55,953 bases of DNA from Pseudomonas fuscovaginae SE-1 (GTDB lineage: Bacteria; Pseudomonadota; Gammaproteobacteria; Pseudomonadales; Pseudomonadaceae): the NCBI RefSeq assembly GCF_000364705.1, contig NZ_AQOH01000292.1, positions 1 to 55,953 of the forward strand, in the 5' to 3' direction. Numbering within the stretch: the stretch's first letter is position 1; every line of letters begins with the position of its first letter. Of this stretch, positions 25,351 through 35,182 are shown in pieces. Position numbers and translations under genes: made by a program. The notes beneath the pieces are model-generated. The model worked only from the letters and a program-made list of their open reading frames with translations, was not told the origin of the DNA and searched no databases.

Positions 25351-25411
25351 GGTCGCTGAAAATATTTTCCGACGTGCCGCCGGTCCGGCTCAGACGCTGC
25401 CTACAGGTGAC

Positions 25412-25438
25412 TGTCGAGAAAGCGAGGGGCCAATCGAC
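25412..25438 (+). promoter_or_regulatory. ECF42-like promoter upstream of the DUF899 gene
   Basis: TGTCGA at 25412-25417 and CGAC at 25435-25438 are separated by 17 nt, the same architecture as the divergent element. It lies about 64 nt before the ATG of the DUF899 gene. Confidence 0.6.
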
Positions 25439-25501
25439 TAAGCATAGAGTTCTACCCCGATAGCTGCCGCCAGGCGGCACCGACAACAAGGAAACCTCGT
25501 G

Positions 25502-25993
25502 ATGAACCCGCCCAACGTTTCGTTCCTGGCCGACCACTTCGACGGCGCCGACCTGCACCTGGCCCACCACGACGTCTCGTTCGTGGCCATCTCCCACGCG
25601 CCATGGGCCCAGTTCCAGGCGTTCAGGCAGCGCATGGGTTGGCGCTTCGCATGGCTGTCCTCGGCCGGCAGCGACTTCAACTCTGACTTCGGCGTGAGCT
25701 TCACGCCCGAGGAACTGGCCGCCGGCCCGATTCACTACAACTACCAGCCACTCGACGGCGGCGCGGAGGAAATGCCCGGGCTCAGTGTGTTTTACCGCGA
25801 CAGCGAAGGTAAGATCTTCCATACCTACTCAACCTATGCACGAGGCCTGGACAGCCTCATCGGCGCTCACCACTTCCTTGATCTGACACCCAAGGGCCGC
25901 AACGAAGGGCCGATCATGGACTGGGTCAAGTTCCATGACCGTTACTCCGACAACTCCCCGCACTCCTGCTGCGGATCCACTGGCGATAAATAA
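25502..25993 (+). CDS. DUF899 (thioredoxin-like) protein, N-terminally short
   Basis: A 163-residue protein matching the C-terminal two thirds of DUF899: DHFDGADLHLAHHDVSFVAIS, RMGWRFAWLSSAGSDFN and FHTYSTYARGLDSLIGAHHFLDLTPKGR. Family members are usually near 230-250 residues and carry a CPSC motif where this protein begins (NPPNVSFLAD), so the N-terminal part and redox cysteines are missing. I see no remnant upstream. AAGGAA lies 8 nt before ATG 25502 and an ECF42-like promoter is present, so it looks expressed. The function is unknown. Confidence 0.82.
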   Translation: MNPPNVSFLADHFDGADLHLAHHDVSFVAISHAPWAQFQAFRQRMGWRFAWLSSAGSDFNSDFGVSFTPEELAAGPIHYNYQPLDGGAEEMPGLSVFYRDSEGKIFHTYSTYARGLDSLIGAHHFLDLTPKGRNEGPIMDWVKFHDRYSDNSPHSCCGSTGDK

Positions 25994-26232
25994 TCAACCG
26001 GTCCGCTGCAACGTCCGTCATAAGATCCGCATACGCTGACAAGTTCATGCCGGGCGTACCCGCCGCAAACAATTCAGAACAGTCCTACAAAACATACTGA
26101 TGCTGTGCTCCCACCCCGGTCGAAAGTCCGGGGCTGGGCACACGGGGCACGACGGTTCGCCGGCAAAGCAGTTAATATCGAAAAGCTACTACTGCACCTT
26201 TTTCGACATCAGCCCCTAATCAGAGAGGAACA

Positions 26233-27363
26233 ATGGATTCTGCCGCCATCTCGCTTGGTCAACGTTCGGATTTCGCCCTGGCCCTTTCCGGCGGCGGCGT
26301 CCGGGCCATGGCGTTTCATCTGGGGGTACTCCGCTACCTGGCCGAACAGGACGCGCTGGAGCGGGTCAGCCAGCTGTCGACCGTCTCCGGCGGCAGCCTG
26401 CTGGTGGGCCTGCTGCTGCATGAGCACGACGGGCAATGGCCCGGCTCGGCGCCGTTCCTGCAACAGCTGTATCCGGCTTTGCGCGAAAAGCTCTGCTCCC
26501 GTAGCCTGCTGCTGAGCGGGCTGCGCCAGTTGTTCAACCCGCTGAACTGGCGATTCCTGCTATCGCGGGCCAACCTGCTGGCCCTGGGGCTGCGCAACGA
26601 GTGGGGGGTCGATGGGCTGTTGTCACAGATCGACGCCCGGCCGGACTGGTCGATCAATGGCACCACGGCCGAGAACGGCAAGCGCTTTCGCTTCAAGCGC
26701 AGCAACATGGGCGACTATTCCATCGGCTACGCCGCCACCGGTGACATGCCGCTGGCCGAAGCCCTCGCGGTCTCGGCGGCGTTTCCCGGCGGAATCGGGC
26801 CACTGGTGCTCGACAGTCGGCGGTTCAAGTGGATGCAGCGCGGCTGGGACGCGCCGCTGAATACGGCGGTCGAAACGAAACTGCCGTTCAGCCGACTGCA
26901 CCTGTATGACGGCGGGGTCTACGACAACCTGGGCCTGGAGCCGTTCTTCGACGCGGCCACCGGCCGCAGCAAGCGCTACGAATACCCGATCATCGCCTCT
27001 GACGCCGGGGCACCGCTCAAACCGGGCTTCCGGGCCGGGGTCCTGAGCCCCTGGCGGCTCAAGCGCATCGCCGACATCATGTCCGACCAGTCCCGGGCCC
27101 TGCGGATACGCGGTTTCGTCGAGTACCTCAACCAGGCCCCCGGGCGCGGCAGCTATCTGGGCATCACCAGCGCGCTGATCGAGGCGTCGGCGGGCAGCGA
27201 TGCGGCCTTCGCGGCGAACGTCCCCACCAGCCTGGATCGCCTGTCCCACGAGGCCTTCGACCGTATCGCCGGGCACGGCTACGCGGTTGCGCGAGTCACT
27301 GACCAGCAGCATGGGCTGCTACCCACGGGAGCGGCGACGCCTCTCACCCACGAACCGGCCTGA
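26233..27363 (+). CDS. Patatin-like phospholipase
   Basis: A 376-residue protein. ALSGGGVRAMAFHLGVLR forms the oxyanion loop. The nucleophile Ser is in STVSGGS (near residue 55), and the Asp of the catalytic dyad lies in LYDGGVYDNLG. These enzymes cleave acyl esters of phospholipids. No signal peptide is seen, so it is cytoplasmic or peripheral. GAGAGGAACA precedes the ATG. It stands alone between intergenic regions; lipid substrate and role are unknown. Confidence 0.88.
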   Translation: MDSAAISLGQRSDFALALSGGGVRAMAFHLGVLRYLAEQDALERVSQLSTVSGGSLLVGLLLHEHDGQWPGSAPFLQQLYPALREKLCSRSLLLSGLRQLFNPLNWRFLLSRANLLALGLRNEWGVDGLLSQIDARPDWSINGTTAENGKRFRFKRSNMGDYSIGYAATGDMPLAEALAVSAAFPGGIGPLVLDSRRFKWMQRGWDAPLNTAVETKLPFSRLHLYDGGVYDNLGLEPFFDAATGRSKRYEYPIIASDAGAPLKPGFRAGVLSPWRLKRIADIMSDQSRALRIRGFVEYLNQAPGRGSYLGITSALIEASAGSDAAFAANVPTSLDRLSHEAFDRIAGHGYAVARVTDQQHGLLPTGAATPLTHEPA

Positions 27364-27450
27364 GGGGCGTTCAAGGCGCCACCCGCGCAGTGCCAGCGAA
27401 CTGCAAGGGCACCATCGGCTGGTCCAGCCCCCCTATCGCCGGCGCGTGAA

Positions 27451-28914
27451 TCACTCGCCCGCCGCCGCCAGCTCGAAACAGAACACCGCGCCCTTGCCAG
27501 GCACCGACAGCAGGCGGACCTGGCTGTCATGCAACTGCAGGATACGCCGCACGATCAGCAGGCCCAGGCCGCCGCTGCGGCGATCGCCATCCTGGCTGAA
27601 GGGACGCCGGAACAGGTTGTCCAGCAGCCTGGGCGGGATGCCCGGACCGGTATCGCTGACGGTCACCCGGACCTTGCCAGGCTCGTGCACCAGCGCCACT
27701 TCGATACTGCCGCCCTCCGGGGTATGGCGTAGCGCGTTGTCGATCAGGTTGGTCAGCACCCGTTCGATCATGCCCAGGTCGGCACTGACCATCGACGCGC
27801 CACGCGGCAAGACCGCCAGCAGCTTCGAGTGGCGGGTCTCGGCCATCAGCTCGAACTTCTGGAACACGTCCTGGATCAGGTCGCTGAGGGAAAAATCCTC
27901 GCGTTCCAGGCGCACCTCGCCATGCTCCAGGCGCGCCAGTTCGAACAGCGCCTGGGCCAGCTGCCGGACCTTGTTGCTCTGCGCCAGCGCGATGCCCAGG
28001 TAACGCTTGCGCTCGTCCGGCGCCAGCAGCTCACCCTTGAGCGAGAGCGTTTCCAGATAGCCATGCAGCGAGGCCAGCGGCGTACGCAGGTCATGGGAAA
28101 TGTTCGCCACCAGTTCGCGCCGGTCCTGATCGAGGCGGGTCAGGGCCCGCCACTGTTCGCCGATACGAGCCGCCATCTGGACGAAACTGGCTTCCAGCAC
28201 CTCGATCTCATCGCCCCTGCCCGAGCCCGCGAGGGGTAGCGTCGGCGGATTGGCCGGCGCGGCATCGGTGTCGAAATCGCGCATGGTCGCGGTCAACCGG
28301 CGCAATGGCCGGGTGATCAGGCGAAAGGCAACGAGGCCGGCGATCAGGCCCAGCAACGCCACCAGGCTCATCGCCCACAGCGTGGTGCGCAGGACCGAGC
28401 TGGCACTCACCCGCGCCGCCAGCCGGTCATGCTCCTCGCCCTGCAACACCACGTAGAGATAGCCCAGTTCCTTGCCGCCGCCGTGCAGCGCGGCGGCACT
28501 GAACACCTTGCGCCCGTCGCTACTGCGCGGATCGTCGCCGAGAATCGGCAGCGGCTGGCCCTCCAGCAGGCGATGGATCGGCTCCAGGTCGACCTGGTCA
28601 CGCTTGAGATGGCCCTGTGGCGCGGCATCGCCGGTGATCCGCCCGCTCGGGTCGAGCAGGTAGACCTCGACACTGGGGTTGACGTTCATCAGTTGGCCGA
28701 ACAGCGCCCGTACGCCTTCCATGGTCAGGCCCTCGGTGCCCACCAGGCGGTTCTCCAGGGCGATGCTGCGGGCCAGGTCGCGGGACAGCCCCTGCACCAC
28801 TTCCTTTTCGTGCATGTCGCTGGCACGCACCTGCAGCCAGACCGAGGCACCGCAGCAGGCCAGCAGCAGCACCGCAAAGACCACGGACAGGCGCTGGGAC
28901 AGGGTCAGGTTCAT
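27451..28914 (-). CDS. Sensor histidine kinase (partner of the 28911-29627 regulator)
   Basis: A 487-residue inner-membrane kinase: membrane helix at about 7-28, a periplasmic sensor region, second helix near 180-203 and a HAMP linker (RLITRPLRRL). The phosphoacceptor His is in NISHDLRTPLASLHGYLE. The ATPase domain has an N box (NLIDNALRHTPEGG) and G boxes (DTGPGIPP, GGLGLLIV). It overlaps the response regulator by 4 nt. Being next to msrB-dipZ-msrA, it may sense oxidative damage in the envelope, which is an inference from location. Confidence 0.93.
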   Translation of the reverse strand: MNLTLSQRLSVVFAVLLLACCGASVWLQVRASDMHEKEVVQGLSRDLARSIALENRLVGTEGLTMEGVRALFGQLMNVNPSVEVYLLDPSGRITGDAAPQGHLKRDQVDLEPIHRLLEGQPLPILGDDPRSSDGRKVFSAAALHGGGKELGYLYVVLQGEEHDRLAARVSASSVLRTTLWAMSLVALLGLIAGLVAFRLITRPLRRLTATMRDFDTDAAPANPPTLPLAGSGRGDEIEVLEASFVQMAARIGEQWRALTRLDQDRRELVANISHDLRTPLASLHGYLETLSLKGELLAPDERKRYLGIALAQSNKVRQLAQALFELARLEHGEVRLEREDFSLSDLIQDVFQKFELMAETRHSKLLAVLPRGASMVSADLGMIERVLTNLIDNALRHTPEGGSIEVALVHEPGKVRVTVSDTGPGIPPRLLDNLFRRPFSQDGDRRSGGLGLLIVRRILQLHDSQVRLLSVPGKGAVFCFELAAAGE

Positions 28915-29627
28915 TCGGCGCGCCCCGCTGGAGCGAACCGATAACCGCGGCCCCAGACCGTGAGAATCCGTTCGGGCTGCGCCGGATCGACTTCGATCTT
29001 CGCCCGCAGGCGGTTGATATGCGTGTTGACCGTGTGCTCGTAGCCGTCGTGCTGATAGCCCCAGACCTGGTTCAGCAGGTCCAGGCGCGAATAGACCGTG
29101 CCGGGGTTCTTCATGAAGAAGTGCAGCAGGTCGAACTCCCGTGGCGTCAGGTCCAGTTCCTGGCCGTCGACCGTCGCCACGCGGGTCAGCGGGTCGAGGC
29201 TCAGGCCGTTGAGTTCGAGGCTGCCGGCATCGACCTTGAGGCTCCTGGCCAGGGCATCGACCCGCCGCAGCAGGGCCTTGACCCGCGCCGCCAGTTCGAG
29301 CATCGAGAACGGCTTGGCCAGGTAGTCGTCGGCGCCCAGTTCCAGGCCCAGCACCCGATGCATCTCGCTGGAACGGGCACTGGTGATGATGATCGGCGTG
29401 TAGCGCGCCATGGCCCGGGCCTGGCGGCAGATTTCCAGGCCATCGACGCCCGGCAGCATCAGGTCGAGGATCAGCGCATCCCAGCCGCCCTTTTCCAGTT
29501 GCGCCAGGCCCAGGTTGCCGTCGGCACAGTGGGTGACCTGGTAGCCCTCGTCACGCAGGTGCAGGCTCAGCAGCCCGGCCAGGTGCAGGTCGTCCTCGAC
29601 GATCAGAATGCGTTTGGGTGAATCCAT
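28911..29627 (-). CDS. OmpR-family response regulator divergent from msrB
   Basis: A 238-residue two-domain regulator. The receiver has acidic residues in IVEDD, phospho-Asp in ALILDLMLPGVDG and Lys in LAKPFS. The winged-helix effector has LTPREFDLLHFFMKNPGTVYSR and NTHINRLRAKIE. It is divergent from the methionine sulfoxide reductase genes across a 175-nt region that contains two GTTCACA repeats (29662 and 29714), possible binding sites. Confidence 0.94.
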   Translation of the reverse strand: MDSPKRILIVEDDLHLAGLLSLHLRDEGYQVTHCADGNLGLAQLEKGGWDALILDLMLPGVDGLEICRQARAMARYTPIIITSARSSEMHRVLGLELGADDYLAKPFSMLELAARVKALLRRVDALARSLKVDAGSLELNGLSLDPLTRVATVDGQELDLTPREFDLLHFFMKNPGTVYSRLDLLNQVWGYQHDGYEHTVNTHINRLRAKIEVDPAQPERILTVWGRGYRFAPAGRAE

Positions 29628-29802
29628 GGGGTGGCGTTCCTGCAGGTGAATTATCCGTGACGTTCACAGCATATGACGTCCGCCGCATTGTGCCGAATCG
29701 GCATCAACGCAATGTTCACAATTAATTTAACTTTACGGGAGGATTTGGCGACCGTTGCCGCCGGACACTGAAAGCCTGATCAATTGCCATGGAAGTAACG
29801 CC
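29628..29802. promoter_or_regulatory. Divergent control region between the two-component system and msrB
   Basis: A 175-nt region with AT-rich stretches (ATTAATTTAACTTTA at 29721-29735). GTTCACA occurs in direct repeat at 29662-29668 and 29714-29720. This would fit binding by the neighbouring OmpR-type regulator, but the spacing (52 nt) is large and the assignment is tentative. Confidence 0.4.
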
Positions 29803-30318
29803 ATGTCCACCCGAAGACGCTTTCTGTTCTCCAGTGCCGCCGCCCTGCTCGCCGCCGGTTTCGTCGACTGGCGCGCAGTCGCCGCCACGATGGCTGGCAA
29901 CGGCGACCCGGATGAAACCTTCGAAGTCAGCCGCAGCGACGCCGAATGGCGCGCCCTTCTGAACGACAGCCAATACCAGGTGCTGCGCCGGGAAGGCACC
30001 GAACGCCCCTACAGCAGCCCCCTCAATGACGAGCACCGCGACGGCGTGTTCGCCTGTGCCGGTTGCCAGCAGGCGCTGTTTTCCTCGGCGGCCAAGTTCG
30101 ACAGCCACACCGGCTGGCCGAGCTTCACCGCGCCACTGGAGAACGCCGTCGGTACCCGCCGCGACGGTTCGCTGGGGATGGTACGCACCGAAGTGCACTG
30201 CCATCGCTGCGGCGGCCACCTGGGCCACGTGTTCCCCGACGGCCCGGCGCCGACCGGATTGCGCTACTGCATGAATGGCGTGGCGATGACGTTTACGCCG
30301 AGTGCGGGTGCGACCTGA
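29803..30318 (+). CDS. msrB: Tat-exported methionine-R-sulfoxide reductase MsrB
   Basis: A 171-residue enzyme that reduces methionine-R-sulfoxide in proteins. The N-terminus MSTRRRFLFSSAAALLAAGF is a twin-arginine signal, so it acts in the periplasm. Zinc cysteines are in FACAGC and CHRCGGHLGHVF, and the catalytic Cys is in LRYCMNGVAM. I chose ATG at 29803 rather than the longer frame from 29755 because it gives the Tat signal. dipZ and msrA follow on the same strand. Confidence 0.93.
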   Translation: MSTRRRFLFSSAAALLAAGFVDWRAVAATMAGNGDPDETFEVSRSDAEWRALLNDSQYQVLRREGTERPYSSPLNDEHRDGVFACAGCQQALFSSAAKFDSHTGWPSFTAPLENAVGTRRDGSLGMVRTEVHCHRCGGHLGHVFPDGPAPTGLRYCMNGVAMTFTPSAGAT

Positions 30319-30390
30319 ACAGAGGGTTCCCCTGTGGGACCAGCCTGAATAGAGGCCTTCTCTGTGTGACCAGCTTGAGCAGAGGGCCCC

Positions 30391-30464
30391 CTGTGGAAGC
30401 GGGCTTGCCCGCGAATAGGCCTTCAAGGACGCCAAAAGCTTCGCGGGCAAGCCCGCCCCACAAA
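30391..30464. repeat. REP inverted pair between msrB and dipZ
   Basis: GTGGAAGCGGGCTTGCCCGC and its near reverse complement (GCGGGCAAGCCCGCCCCAC) flank a short spacer. The preceding 80 nt also contain an imperfect tandem repeat (CTGTGGGACCAGC / CTGTGTGACCAGC). It could tune expression between the two genes. Confidence 0.78.
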
Positions 30465-30539
30465 CAGCCCTGCTCCCAAAGGCCCCTGTTTCAGCGGGGT
30501 CCCGCGCTGGCAACGCTCCAACTTACGAGGATTTTCATC

Positions 30540-32354
30540 ATGCTTCTACTCATCCTGGCGTATCTGGGCGGTCTGTTGACCATCCTCAGCCCGTGCATCC
30601 TGCCGGTGCTGCCGTTCGTGTTCGCCCGCTCCGGCGAATCGTTGCGCCGCAGCGGCCTGCCGCTGCTGTGCGGCATGGCCCTGACCTTCGCCCTGGTCGC
30701 CACCCTTGCCGCCGTCGGCGGTGGCTGGGTGGTGCGGGCCAACCAGTACGGACGCTGGCTGGCGATGGCGCTGATGGCGTTCTTCGCCATTACCCTGCTC
30801 TTCCCCCACCTGGCCGATCGCCTGGCCCGGCCACTGGTGTCGGCCGGTGATCGGCTGTCACGCTCGGCCCAGGACGGCAGCGGGCAACCCAGCATGCGCT
30901 CGTCCTTCGTCCTCGGTATCGCCACCGGCCTGCTGTGGGCACCGTGCGCCGGGCCGATCCTCGGTCTGATCCTCACCGGCGCGGCCCTGCAAGGCGCCAA
31001 TATCGGCACCACGCTGTCGCTGCTGGCCTACGCCGCTGGCGCCGCCACGTCCCTGGCCGGCGCGCTGCTGGTGGGTGGCCGGGTGTTTGCCGCGATGAAG
31101 CGTAACCTGGGTACGGGCGAATGGCTGCGCCGTGGTCTCGGCGCGGCGATGCTGGCCGGCGTGGCGGCCATTGCCCTGGGCCTGGACACCGGCCTGCTGA
31201 CCCGCGTGTCGACGGTCGCCACCTCCGGTATCGAGCAGAAACTGCTGGATACCCTCAATCCTGCCCCGCAACAGAACGCCATGATGATGCAGGGTGGCGC
31301 GATGATGGCCGCGACTGTCCACGACGAACAACCGGCCGGCAGCATGATGGCGATGGCCGCCAAGACGGCCGCCACCGACCGCGCCCTGCCGGTGGAAGGC
31401 ACCCTGCCCGACCTGTCCGGCGCCGTGCAGTGGCTCAACTCGGCACCGCTGAACGCCGCCGAACTCAAGGGCAAGGTGGTGCTGATCGACTTCTGGACCT
31501 ACTCCTGCATCAACTGCCTGCGCAGCCTGCCCTACGTCAATGCCTGGGCGCGGAAGTACCATGACCAGGGCCTGGTGGTGATCGGTGTGCACGCGCCGGA
31601 GTTCGCCTTCGAGCGCGACATCGACAACGTGCGCCGGGCCGTGGCCAAGCTCGGTATCCAGTACCCGGTGGCGATCGACAACAACTACGCGATCTGGCGC
31701 GGTTTCAACAACCAGTACTGGCCGGCGCACTATTTCGTCGACGCCCAGGGCCGCGTGCGCTACCACCATTTCGGCGAGGGCGACTATGCCGGCTCCGAGC
31801 GGGTGATCCAGCAACTGCTGGCCGAAGCCGGCAACCGCAACGTCGCCGGCGGCGTGGTCACCGCGCAGGCCAGCGGCGTGATGCAGGCAGCCGACGAGGC
31901 CGAAGTGCAATCCCCGGAAACCTACATCGGCTATGACCGTGCCGAGCACTTCGCTTCTCCTGGCCAGCAGGCAGCCGACCAACCGAAGCTCTACAGCGCA
32001 CCGCAGCAACCGCTGTTGAACCAGTGGGGTCTGGCCGGCAACTGGACCGTGGGTGCGGAACGGGCCGCGCTGAACCAGGCGGGAGGCGGCATCGTCTTTC
32101 GCTTCCATGCCCGCGACCTGCACCTGGTGCTCGGTCCTTCCGCCAATGGCCAACCCGTGCGCTTCAAGGTGCTGATCGACGGCCAGGCGCCCGCGGCGAA
32201 CCACGGCACCGACACCGACGCCAGCGGCCAGGGCACGGTGACCGAGCAGCGCCTCTATCAACTGGTGCGCCAGGCCGGTGACGTCGGCGAGCACACCTTC
32301 TCCATCGAATTTCTCGACCCTGGTGTCCAGGCCTACGCCTTCACTTTCGGTTGA
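30540..32354 (+). CDS. dipZ: DipZ-type fused CcdA/thioredoxin thiol:disulfide protein
   Basis: A 604-residue protein. Residues 1-250 are a CcdA-like membrane domain with the two conserved cysteines in ILSPCILPVLP and LWAPCAGPILG. Next comes a TlpA-like thioredoxin domain with WTYSCINCLRSLP, then a C-terminal beta-rich domain typical of DipZ. It should carry electrons from cytoplasmic thioredoxin to periplasmic partners, here most likely MsrA and MsrB. I chose the ATG at 30540 after TACGAGG; the frame is open back to 30063 across msrB and the REP but that part is not a gene. It ends 20 nt before msrA. Confidence 0.93.
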   Translation: MLLLILAYLGGLLTILSPCILPVLPFVFARSGESLRRSGLPLLCGMALTFALVATLAAVGGGWVVRANQYGRWLAMALMAFFAITLLFPHLADRLARPLVSAGDRLSRSAQDGSGQPSMRSSFVLGIATGLLWAPCAGPILGLILTGAALQGANIGTTLSLLAYAAGAATSLAGALLVGGRVFAAMKRNLGTGEWLRRGLGAAMLAGVAAIALGLDTGLLTRVSTVATSGIEQKLLDTLNPAPQQNAMMMQGGAMMAATVHDEQPAGSMMAMAAKTAATDRALPVEGTLPDLSGAVQWLNSAPLNAAELKGKVVLIDFWTYSCINCLRSLPYVNAWARKYHDQGLVVIGVHAPEFAFERDIDNVRRAVAKLGIQYPVAIDNNYAIWRGFNNQYWPAHYFVDAQGRVRYHHFGEGDYAGSERVIQQLLAEAGNRNVAGGVVTAQASGVMQAADEAEVQSPETYIGYDRAEHFASPGQQAADQPKLYSAPQQPLLNQWGLAGNWTVGAERAALNQAGGGIVFRFHARDLHLVLGPSANGQPVRFKVLIDGQAPAANHGTDTDASGQGTVTEQRLYQLVRQAGDVGEHTFSIEFLDPGVQAYAFTFG

Positions 32355-32374
32355 TTGCCAAGAGGATGTCTGAA

Positions 32375-33100
<726 letters not shown>

Positions 33101-33112
33101 TGGCGGAGGTTT

Positions 33113-33206
33113 TTCGCGGATGAGTCCGGCTCCCACAGAGGGTTGGCGGTGATCGCAATGTCCGCGAACGACACAAGACCATGGGGGCCGGATTCATCCG
33201 CGAACG
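33113..33206. repeat. REP inverted pair between msrA and opgD
   Basis: TTCGCGGATGAGTCCGGCTC and its near reverse complement (GGGCCGGATTCATCCGCGAA) flank a spacer of about 50 nt. It separates two convergent genes and may stop transcription from both sides. Confidence 0.78.
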
Positions 33207-33249
33207 AGCCGGAACAGGCACCACCTCTTTCAAGGCGGTGCCCCAAGGC

Positions 33250-34869
33250 TCAAGGATAACGCCGCTTGTCCGGCGCTGGCGGGAAGTACTGGTACAGCCA
33301 GGTCTCGCTCAACGTCCGCTCGCCGCTGCGAATGAACATCCGCAGCTCCACCGGATCGACGCTGTCATTGGTCGGGTACCAGTCGAAGAGCACCCGATAT
33401 CCGCCAATCTCATCGAGCTTGAGGACACTGAAATCCTTCACCTGACCATTGGACGCGCTGACCACCGGCTCGATCCCGGTCCCTTCGGCCAGGCGCTCCA
33501 GCCCGCCGCCGTTGAAGTCCACGGCAAAACGCCGGGCCCAGACCTCGGGGTAGTGCTCGCCCGGCGCCCAGCCTTCGGTGAAACCGCCCATGCCCGAGCG
33601 CGTCGCGTGCACCCGTGCCAGCGGCGTGCCCACCGGGGGCAGTGCGCTCCAGTACAGCTTGTAGCCGTAGGTCAGCGAATCGCCGGCCTTGACCGGCTGC
33701 TTCGGGGTCCAGAACGCGACGATGTTGTCCATGGTTTCGCCGGTGGTCGGGATCTCCAGCAGGTCCACCGAGCCCTCGCCCCACGGCGTGGTCGGCTCGA
33801 CCCACAGGCTCGGCCGGCGGCTGTACCAGTCCACCGTGTCCTGGTAGCTGGCGAACTCGTGGTCGGTCTGCACCAGGCCGAAACCCTTGGGGTCCTTGTC
33901 GGCAAACGCGTTGAACTGCAGCTTGGCCGGGTTGTTCAGCGGCCGGCAGATCCACTCGCCATTGCCGCGCCACATCGCCAGGCGATCGGAGTCATGGATC
34001 TGCGGGTGAATCGTGTCGCACATGCGCCGCTCATGGGTGCCGCAACTGAACATGCTGGTCATCGGCGCGATGCCCAGTTGCTCGATATCCGCCCGGGCGT
34101 TGACATGGGCTTCGACGCTCATCACCACCTGCTCGGCCTGGCAGTCGATGTCGAAACGGTAGGCACCGGTGGCGCTCGGCGAGTCGAGCAAGGCATAGAC
34201 CACGAAACGGGTGCTTTCCTTGGCCGGGGTCTCGAACCAGAACTTGGTGAAGTCCGGAAACTCCTCACGCTTGTGCGCATAGGTGTCGATGGCCAGCCCG
34301 CGCGCGGACAGCCCGTACTGGCCGGTCTTGTCCACCGCGCGGAAGTAGCTGGCGCCGAGGAACGAGACGATATCGTGACGGTCGATCTCCGGCGCCTTGA
34401 ACAGCTTGAAACCGGCAAACCCCAGGTCGCCCTTGAGCTGGGACTGGTCGATACCGCTGCTGGCATAGTTGAACAGCGGTGGACGGAAATGCACTTCCCG
34501 GGCCTGGCGGGTCTTCGCGTCGACGCTGTACATGCGCACCGGTTGCTTGAAACCCATGCCGACGTGGAAAAACTGCACATCCAACTGGCCCTTGAGCTCA
34601 TTCCACAGCGAATGCCGGGCGTCGTACTGGATCGCGTTGAACTGCTGCGGAGTCATGTTCGCCAGGGTCGGCGGCAGAACCTGCCGGGTACTGACATAAG
34701 GATTGCCCGCGAGTCCCTTCGCCTGGGCCTGCAACGCCTCGAAATCAAAATGTTCGATGTCACCGTCCGCGGTGGCGGCAAGCGCCCGTGCCGCGAACAG
34801 ACCGCTGGCCGACAGGCCGGTATAGGCCGCCAGGGCCATGGAAGCTTTCAGGAGATTACGGCGATGCAT
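33250..34869 (-). CDS. opgD: OpgD/MdoD, periplasmic glucan biosynthesis protein
   Basis: A 539-residue protein of the OpgG/OpgD family, which shapes osmoregulated periplasmic glucans. The N-terminus MHRRNLLKASMALAAYTG is a twin-arginine signal, the normal route for OpgD. The body shows FFHVGMGFKQPVRMYSVD, GASYFRAV and WVEPTTPWGEGSVDLLEIPT, all typical. I chose ATG at 34869; the frame is open upstream but only this start gives the signal. It is divergent from a two-component system. Confidence 0.93.
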   Translation of the reverse strand: MHRRNLLKASMALAAYTGLSASGLFAARALAATADGDIEHFDFEALQAQAKGLAGNPYVSTRQVLPPTLANMTPQQFNAIQYDARHSLWNELKGQLDVQFFHVGMGFKQPVRMYSVDAKTRQAREVHFRPPLFNYASSGIDQSQLKGDLGFAGFKLFKAPEIDRHDIVSFLGASYFRAVDKTGQYGLSARGLAIDTYAHKREEFPDFTKFWFETPAKESTRFVVYALLDSPSATGAYRFDIDCQAEQVVMSVEAHVNARADIEQLGIAPMTSMFSCGTHERRMCDTIHPQIHDSDRLAMWRGNGEWICRPLNNPAKLQFNAFADKDPKGFGLVQTDHEFASYQDTVDWYSRRPSLWVEPTTPWGEGSVDLLEIPTTGETMDNIVAFWTPKQPVKAGDSLTYGYKLYWSALPPVGTPLARVHATRSGMGGFTEGWAPGEHYPEVWARRFAVDFNGGGLERLAEGTGIEPVVSASNGQVKDFSVLKLDEIGGYRVLFDWYPTNDSVDPVELRMFIRSGERTLSETWLYQYFPPAPDKRRYP

Positions 34870-35182
34870 AAAAAGACCTGTACTGAGGACGATCCGGACA
34901 CCGGAAAACGCAAGGTGCCAGACAGGAGAATCAGCCGCCACGCACTGTCGACGGCTGCAAGCAACAGATACCAAATCCCGATGATCGTTCGCAATCTCTT
35001 TGGAAAACTTGATGACAGCCTTTATTCAGCAAAGGTGTGGCTAGATGTTTCAAGCCTTGATCCGATTTCGGGGCGCCCCCTTAACGACCGCCAGACAGAC
35101 GTGAATATTTCTTCAGAAAGCTTTCACGGGTTTGTTGGCAAAATCCCACACCTGTTGTGAAGGTCCGTACGAGGCAACTGCA
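34870..35182. other. Divergent intergenic region between opgD and a response regulator
   Basis: About 310 nt without a gene, holding both promoters. I see a palindrome GAAAGCTTTC at 35116-35125 and distant inverted copies of AGGTGTGG (35033 and 35147). No confident promoter elements could be assigned. Confidence 0.5.

Noticed and set aside
30063..30539. Upstream extension of dipZ through msrB and the REP pair
   Set aside because: The frame overlaps msrB in another frame and has no membrane-protein character; the ATG at 30540 gives the normal DipZ start.
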